NCBI GenBank assembly: GCA_016872775.1
Contig: VGZA01000055.1
Location: 1 to 40,973 of the forward strand
Direction: 5' to 3'
Source of the DNA: Planctomycetota bacterium
GTDB taxonomy: Bacteria > Planctomycetota > Planctomycetia > Pirellulales > Pirellulaceae
Length of the DNA stretch: 40,973 bases
Part shown: positions 36,444 through 40,973 of the stretch, in pieces
Numbering within the stretch: position 1 is the stretch's first letter
How the letters are laid out: each line of letters opens with the position of its first letter
Notes under the pieces: generated by a model
The model's database searches: none
Told to the model about the DNA's origin: nothing
Seen by the model: only the letters and a program-made list of their open reading frames with translations
Translations under genes and position numbers: made by a program

Positions 36444-36587
36444 AACTCGCAGAATGACGGTGCGAGTCCGTACCATCTTGCACTCCAGCGAGCCCCCATT
36501 CCCGAAACTGCTCCCTGCCCCCAGCACCTTCCAATCCAAGCAGTCTCGACGTGACCCCGCTTCTTACGGCATCTCTATCGAGGCTCG

Positions 36588-36893
36588 ATGCAGGGCCGCC
36601 CCCGACATGGCGAGGAGCTGCTGGCACTTCATTCCGTAACCGGGACCTACCAATCTGCCTGGATTGACGATTTTCACATGAACTACGCGATCCTGTTTTC
36701 CGAAGGAAAGCCAACGGAACGCGGCTTCGAAGTTCGAGGAAATTACGATGGTGGAAACGGCCATCCGCCATGGGGATGGCGCACCGAATACGAATGGATC
36801 GATAACGATTACCTGATCATCCGCGCGTTCAATATTGAACCCGAGGGAATGGAATCCAAGGCGACGGAATTGGAGTACCGGTGCGAGCGCTGA
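36588..36893 (+). pseudogene. DUF1579-like protein, C-terminal remnant
   Basis: From about residue 12 this 101-codon frame reads SVTGTYQSAWIDDFHM, GFEVRGNYDGGNG, PPWGWRTEYEW and AFNIEPEGMESKATELEY, which looks like the C-terminal half of DUF1579-type proteins (usually about 150-170 residues). The N-terminal half, with the GTWEG-like opening, is missing in all frames of 36444-36587, which holds no other supported gene. The first codons here have no good ribosome binding site. Either a truncated pseudogene or a shortened protein; family recognition is moderate. Confidence 0.55.
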
Positions 36894-37160
36894 CTGTGCG
36901 GGACGAGCACCATGTCGAAGGTGAACACGCAGCATGACGCGATCACGAGCGCGCTCCTCGGATCGGCGCGTTCGGTCGACTTGACAAACGAAAAAGCGGC
37001 GCGGCGATTCATGGCCGACGAATCGGTTCCGATTTCGATTCGGTGACGGAAGCAATTCAGTCAAAACAGAGACGCGAAACGTTCTCGGCTAATCTTCCCT
37101 TGCCCCTACAATCGATACTCTCTATAAGCTCGTTGGAACACTATTTCGGGAAAGGACGCG

Positions 37161-37910
37161 ATGCTTCGCCGTTGGAATTCGCTGCTCTGGAGTCTCCGGG
37201 CCTGGAATTATCGACTTCGGGTCGAACCACGCCAGACGCGGTACCTGCTCGGGCACTTGCAGGCGGGCGAAACAGTGATCGAAATCAGTGGCGGCAATGG
37301 GGCAAGCACGTACTGGCTAGGGCGCGCCGTGGGACCTCGCGGGCGTGTCATCGCCTTTATGCAGGACGCCAATACCGCGCGACGGTTACGTGGCTGCTCC
37401 GCGCTCTGTGCACCGTCGGTAACCGTCGAGAACTTGAACCTGTTTTCGTCCGTTTCGCCGTCGTTGGTCGGTTCGGCATCGCGTTCAACCGACCGCTCGG
37501 CGGACGACGCGGTGCCGCAGATTACCCCGATTGCCGCGGCGCACGAACCCGGCATTACGACGCTCGATCAGTACTTGCGCGATCAGCCGCGTTTGGCGGT
37601 GAACGTTTTGCGATTCGATAATGTCGGGCACGAACTGGAGATCCTGCGCGGCGCGCGAAGGACGATAACCCAGCAGCGCCCACGCATCCTGTTCGCCAGC
37701 CCGCCTTCCGATGCGCTGACCGCCCTGCACGACCATGTCTTCGAGTTTCTCGCTCGTCACGGTTACCACGGCTATTTCTTCGCCGCCGAAGGCCACGAGG
37801 ACATCCGCCTTTTCGACGTCGAGCGCCACCGGGCCGACCCGAGCCTGCCGGGGTACGTGCGGAACTTCCTGTTCCTGCCGGCACCCCGCTCGCGACAATT
37901 GGCTGCCTGA
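37161..37910 (+). CDS. FkbM-like methyltransferase with eroded motifs
   Basis: 249 residues, start supported by AAAGGA upstream. The Rossmann start VIEISGGNGASTYWLGRAVG matches motif I position but lacks the usual D-x-G-A-N-x-G form. The central signature LRFDNVGHELEILRGA replaces the usual IDVEGHE, with Glu lost. The C-terminus (FEFLARHGYHGYFF through YVRNFLFLP) matches FkbM methyltransferases. The segment 80-130 is Ser-rich with no clear structure, suggesting a degraded region. It may be a non-catalytic or unusual member. It converges on the pyrophosphatase gene with one base between stop codons. The region 36894-37160 upstream holds no supported gene. Confidence 0.7.
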   Translation: MLRRWNSLLWSLRAWNYRLRVEPRQTRYLLGHLQAGETVIEISGGNGASTYWLGRAVGPRGRVIAFMQDANTARRLRGCSALCAPSVTVENLNLFSSVSPSLVGSASRSTDRSADDAVPQITPIAAAHEPGITTLDQYLRDQPRLAVNVLRFDNVGHELEILRGARRTITQQRPRILFASPPSDALTALHDHVFEFLARHGYHGYFFAAEGHEDIRLFDVERHRADPSLPGYVRNFLFLPAPRSRQLAA

Positions 37911-37911
37911 A

Positions 37912-40374
37912 TCAGGCCTTCTGCGGAATCCGCATGGCGTAAAATGACCGCCAGATGAAGACCAGAGCAATCAGCAACATCACGACGCCGATTACCGGCG
38001 CGTAGTTGGTAACATTTTTCTGGGTCGCTTCTTTGCCCATCTCGACCGCAATCTCCACCGCCAGCAATCCAAACAAAGTCGAGAACTTGATGATCGGGTT
38101 CAATGCGACCGATGTCGTGTCCTTAAACGGATCGCCGACCGTGTCTCCGACTACGGTCGCGGCGTGCAGGCTGGTTCCCTTCTCCTTCAGATCGACTTCC
38201 ACCAGTTTCTTGGCATTATCCCAGGCACCTCCGGCGTTTGCCATGTAGATCGCCTGGAACAATCCGAAGACCGCGATCGAGACAAGATAAGCGACGAAGA
38301 AATTGGGATCGAAAAAGGCGAACGCCAACGTGATGGTCATCAGGGCGATGAAGATGTTCCACATCCCGCTCTGGGCGTACTGGGTACAGATCCGCACAAC
38401 CGTGATCGAATCGTTGATGTCGGCCTCTTTCTTGTTCAAGTTCATGTTCTTTTTGATGAACTCGACGGCCCGGTAGGCGCCAGTGGTCACGGCCTGCATC
38501 GAGGCGCCGCAGAACCAATAGATCACCGAACCACCGCAGATAAAGCCCAAAAGAACCGGGGCATCGGTCAAGCTCAAGCGAAGAAGGTTTTCATGCTCCA
38601 AGAGCAGAATAATCGAAAAGATCATCGTCGTGGCACCGACAACCGCCGTGCCAATCAACACCGGCTTTGCGGTGGCCTTGAACGTATTCCCCGCCGAATC
38701 ATTCGCTTCGAGGTAATGTTTGCCCTGATGGAAATCCGGGGTGAAACCAAAGTCCCGCTTGATCTCCTCCGAGATTCCGGGGATCTGCTCGGTCTGCGCC
38801 AGCTCAAACACCGACTGGGCGTTGTCGGTCACCGGGCCATAGCTGTCGACCGCGATATTGACCGGCCCCATGCAAAGGAAGCCAAAGGCGACGAGGCCGA
38901 AGGCAAACACCGAAGCGTGGTCGCCCATCACATTTTCGAGACCTTGTCCGCTGACGAAATAGGCACCCCCCATCAGGCCCGCGATCAGCATTCCTTTCCA
39001 GAAGGCGCTGAAATTGCCAGCCACGAGTCCGGAGAGGATGGTCAGCGATGCGCCGCCTTCGCGGGACGCCGTCACGATCTCATGCACATGTTTTGAATGC
39101 GAACTGGTGAACGCCTTGGTAAATTCCGGAATGAGCACCGCGGCCAGCGTGCCGCAGCTGATAATCGACGCCAATTGCCACCAGAGGCTACCCAGCTTCA
39201 GCGTTTCGCCTGCTTTGACAACTTGGATGTCGTGGATCAGAAGCCAGCTCATCCCGAACGACGTGGTAATGCAGAGGATCGCCGCAATCCAGATCAACCG
39301 CGTTAACGGGTGTTCGAAATTGAATTCCTTCAGCCCCTTGTACTGGCGCTCCGAAATCGCCTGATTAATGAAATACGACGCCCCCGACATGAAGTCCATC
39401 AGGAACCGCATTGCGAAGATCCAGACGATCAGTTTGGCCTGAATGTCCGGATCTTTCACCGCCAGCACGATGAAGGAAATCAGCGCCACCCCGGTGACAC
39501 CGTAGGTCTCGAATCCGTCGGCGGTCGGTCCCACCGAGTCGCCCGCATTGTCACCGGTGCAGTCGGCGATAACACCCGGGTTACGAGGATCGTCTTCCTT
39601 GACGTTGAACACGATTTTCATCAAGTCCGAGCCAATATCGGCGATCTTGGTGAAAATACCGCCGGCGATCCGCAATGCGGAAGCTCCCAACGACTCGCCA
39701 ATCGCGAACCCCAGAAAACAGACTCCGACGACCTCGCGATCGACCGCCAGCAGGATGATGACCATCATCACCAGTTCCAGCGAGATCAAGAACAACCCGA
39801 TCGACATGCCGGCTCGCAGCGGAATATTCACGACGTCCCAGGGTTCCCCTCGCAACGACGCGAAGGCTGTTCGAGCATTCGCAAACGTATTCACGCGGAT
39901 GCCGTACCAGGCAACCCAGTACGATCCGCCGATTCCCACTACGGAGAACAGCAGCACCAGAATCAGCGTATTGACCGGCTTGCCTTGAAGTCCCAGCAGG
40001 TAATAGGACATCGCAATCGCGATCAGCAGAAACAACATGGCCAGGAATTTGCCCTGCTGGACAAGGTAGGTCTTGCAGGTCTTGAAAATCACATCCGCCA
40101 CAGACAGCATCGAGGAATGGGCAGGAAGTAGACGTATCTGCCTACGCAGATACAGACTGATTCCAAGGGTTCCGCAGATCACGAAGGAACCGTAAAACAA
40201 CAGCTTAAAGCCATCGATCTCTTGCCCAGCGATACTGAATTTCGCTTCCTTCAGATTGGGAATCTTCAGATCGGCTTCGCTCGCGGCAAGCGCGCCAGGC
40301 ATGAAAATGCCAGCCAAAAGGGCGGCAAACAACATACGGACAACAGACGAAGAAAGCTTGGGCAGGAACGTCAT
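37912..40374 (-). CDS. hppA: membrane-bound (ion-translocating) pyrophosphatase, divergent
   Basis: Polytopic membrane enzyme that couples PPi hydrolysis to H+ (or Na+) pumping. 820 residues with about 16 hydrophobic helices. Substrate motifs are recognisable but altered: DDPRNPGVIADCTGDN is present, but the usual GMGAD / GMAAD segment reads GPTADGFETYG. VDSYGPVTDNAQS replaces VDAYGPIADNAGG, and GDTVGDPFKDTTSVALNP replaces the usual DTSGPSLN. K566 in GNTFKATAKP is the residue linked to K+-independence. The N-terminus (about 30 residues ending ALAA) looks like a cleavable signal extension. GGGAG lies 10 bases before the ATG. Ion specificity cannot be stated; it belongs to a divergent branch of the family. 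Confidence 0.93.
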   Translation of the reverse strand: MTFLPKLSSSVVRMLFAALLAGIFMPGALAASEADLKIPNLKEAKFSIAGQEIDGFKLLFYGSFVICGTLGISLYLRRQIRLLPAHSSMLSVADVIFKTCKTYLVQQGKFLAMLFLLIAIAMSYYLLGLQGKPVNTLILVLLFSVVGIGGSYWVAWYGIRVNTFANARTAFASLRGEPWDVVNIPLRAGMSIGLFLISLELVMMVIILLAVDREVVGVCFLGFAIGESLGASALRIAGGIFTKIADIGSDLMKIVFNVKEDDPRNPGVIADCTGDNAGDSVGPTADGFETYGVTGVALISFIVLAVKDPDIQAKLIVWIFAMRFLMDFMSGASYFINQAISERQYKGLKEFNFEHPLTRLIWIAAILCITTSFGMSWLLIHDIQVVKAGETLKLGSLWWQLASIISCGTLAAVLIPEFTKAFTSSHSKHVHEIVTASREGGASLTILSGLVAGNFSAFWKGMLIAGLMGGAYFVSGQGLENVMGDHASVFAFGLVAFGFLCMGPVNIAVDSYGPVTDNAQSVFELAQTEQIPGISEEIKRDFGFTPDFHQGKHYLEANDSAGNTFKATAKPVLIGTAVVGATTMIFSIILLLEHENLLRLSLTDAPVLLGFICGGSVIYWFCGASMQAVTTGAYRAVEFIKKNMNLNKKEADINDSITVVRICTQYAQSGMWNIFIALMTITLAFAFFDPNFFVAYLVSIAVFGLFQAIYMANAGGAWDNAKKLVEVDLKEKGTSLHAATVVGDTVGDPFKDTTSVALNPIIKFSTLFGLLAVEIAVEMGKEATQKNVTNYAPVIGVVMLLIALVFIWRSFYAMRIPQKA

Positions 40375-40721
40375 GCGGAATCAACTCCCGAAAATGCAGC
40401 AATTCGCCGGAATCTGGTGGGTAAAGTGCTAGAAATTTAACGAAGGGACAGGAAATTGCATAGGGGCGGCTGGCAACCCCTTTCGCGTAAAAGTCCGCCG
40501 AAAAAACCTATCCCAAGAAAGGGTGACTGGCGGCCTGCCATCACCGCGAATTTCGAAAATCCGCGATTTACAGATCGACAGGACAGTTACCGCAGTACCC
40601 GACCGCATTTTTAAAAAAATCTTAAGCAGCCGTCGGTTCTGATTGGGACAGAATCGGGTCCACGTCCGCCCACGAAGTTTACCGCAAGGCAACTCCGTAC
40701 CGCCAGATCGACAGCGAACCC
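40375..40721. other. intergenic region upstream of hppA
   Basis: 347 bp between the pyrophosphatase start and the end of the PEP-CTERM gene, both leftward. It contains an A/T-rich run at 40610-40625 and no convincing promoter or terminator. The 121-codon frame at 40429-40794 overlaps the PEP-CTERM gene in another phase and has no coding signs. Confidence 0.45.
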
Positions 40722-40973
40722 CTAAGACTGTGGCGTTTTCGTCCGTCGTGTTTTGCGTCGCGATGCGAAGAGGCCTACACCACCCATCACGCACCAGATC
40801 AGTAGACTGGAGGGTTCCGGTATCAAAAACGCAGCGGGATCACCGCCGGACAGATCACCGCCAGAACCACCGCCAGAACCACCGCCGGACAGACCACCGC
40901 CAGAACCACCGCCGGACAGACCACCGCCAGAACCACCGCCGGACAGACCACCGCCGGACAGACCACCGCCAGA
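40722..40973 (-). CDS. PEP-CTERM protein, C-terminal part with Gly/Ser repeats (partial)
   Basis: Open frame running off the right edge, stop TAG at 40722-40724, 83 codons visible. The exposed part reads tandem SGGGL and SGGG units for about 45 residues, then a PAAFLIPEPSSLLIWCVMGG junction and GVGLFASRRKTRRTKTPQS. That is a PEP-CTERM tail: Pro-Glu-Pro, one hydrophobic helix, then a basic cluster. Such tails direct export and anchoring by exosortase, and a matching exosortase gene is expected elsewhere. The Gly-rich stretch probably forms a flexible linker before the anchor. Function of the missing N-terminal part is unknown. The real gene begins outside this window. Confidence 0.85.
   Translation of the reverse strand, partial: SGGGLSGGGLSGGGSGGGLSGGGSGGGLSGGGSGGGSGGDLSGGDPAAFLIPEPSSLLIWCVMGGVGLFASRRKTRRTKTPQS
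40839..40973 (-). repeat. in-frame 12- and 15-bp tandem repeats encoding Gly/Ser-rich linker
   Basis: Units ACCACCGCCAGA (12 bp) and ACCACCGCCGGACAG (15 bp), plus-strand orientation, alternate irregularly to the window edge. Both keep the minus-strand frame (SGGG and LSGGG). The array is of a type prone to length change by slippage and continues beyond the window. Confidence 0.85.

Noticed and set aside
40429-40794. 121-codon leftward frame upstream of hppA
   Set aside because: Overlaps the PEP-CTERM coding end in a different frame and shows no coding signature.
1-40973. Possible mobile element, prophage or defence system
   Set aside because: No transposase, integrase, phage structural, toxin-antitoxin or restriction genes, and no terminal inverted repeats or att-like duplications around the tRNA were seen.

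Overview
The window reads as chromosomal DNA of a planctomycete (PVC superphylum). The lineage is inferred from several features seen together: two very large secreted dehydrogenase/HEAT/cytochrome c proteins of the PVC haem-binding type at 2-3091 and 27906-30767, a cysteine-rich cell-wall-like protein built from YTV repeats (24188-25819), a PEP-CTERM sorting tail (40722-40973), a lone pseudopilin, DUF2752, and many lineage-restricted hypothetical proteins. The DNA is GC-rich, so most genes carry long antisense shadow frames. No phage, transposase, CRISPR array or defence island is visible. This is mostly housekeeping chromosome with patches of gene decay.

Layout. 1-9261: a 5'-truncated PVC dehydrogenase, a DedA membrane protein, then a leftward block of a large PLP enzyme, purH (last two steps of purine synthesis) and a zinc-ribbon protein, then a small sigma factor read rightward from a recognisable promoter. 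9296-16088: a zinc-ribbon membrane protein and an SDR oxidoreductase (leftward), a group-1-like sigma factor starting with TTG, an intrinsic terminator, and glnE. 16258-24093: a decayed leucine-rich-repeat gene, a membrane protein, glyA with a single-domain response regulator, a TrhO-RluA fusion enzyme for RNA modification, a pseudogene scar joining the front of a COG2187-type gene to the back of a universal stress protein gene, a 55-residue coiled-coil ORF, and prfC. 24188-30767: the YTV-repeat protein, a pseudopilin with its own promoter and terminator, the redox repressor rex, tRNA-Gln(UUG) and the second PVC dehydrogenase. 30837-40973: a tightly overlapping leftward operon (TPR/HEAT-like exported protein, DUF2752, alpha/beta hydrolase), a YgiQ-type radical SAM protein, a DUF1579-like remnant, an FkbM-like methyltransferase with eroded motifs, a divergent membrane pyrophosphatase, and the 3' end of a Gly/Ser-repeat protein with a PEP-CTERM anchor.

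Co-operation. Clear functional links are few. purH and glyA both touch one-carbon and purine metabolism, glnE tunes glutamine synthetase, and prfC, tRNA-Gln and TrhO-RluA belong to translation. Rex lies just upstream of tRNA-Gln and a predicted cytochrome c dehydrogenase, which makes redox control of that locus an idea to test, though no Rex operator was identified. The most unusual items are the TrhO-RluA fusion, the two-block YTV protein, the divergent pyrophosphatase, the deletion-fusion pseudogene, and the terminator placed directly before glnE.
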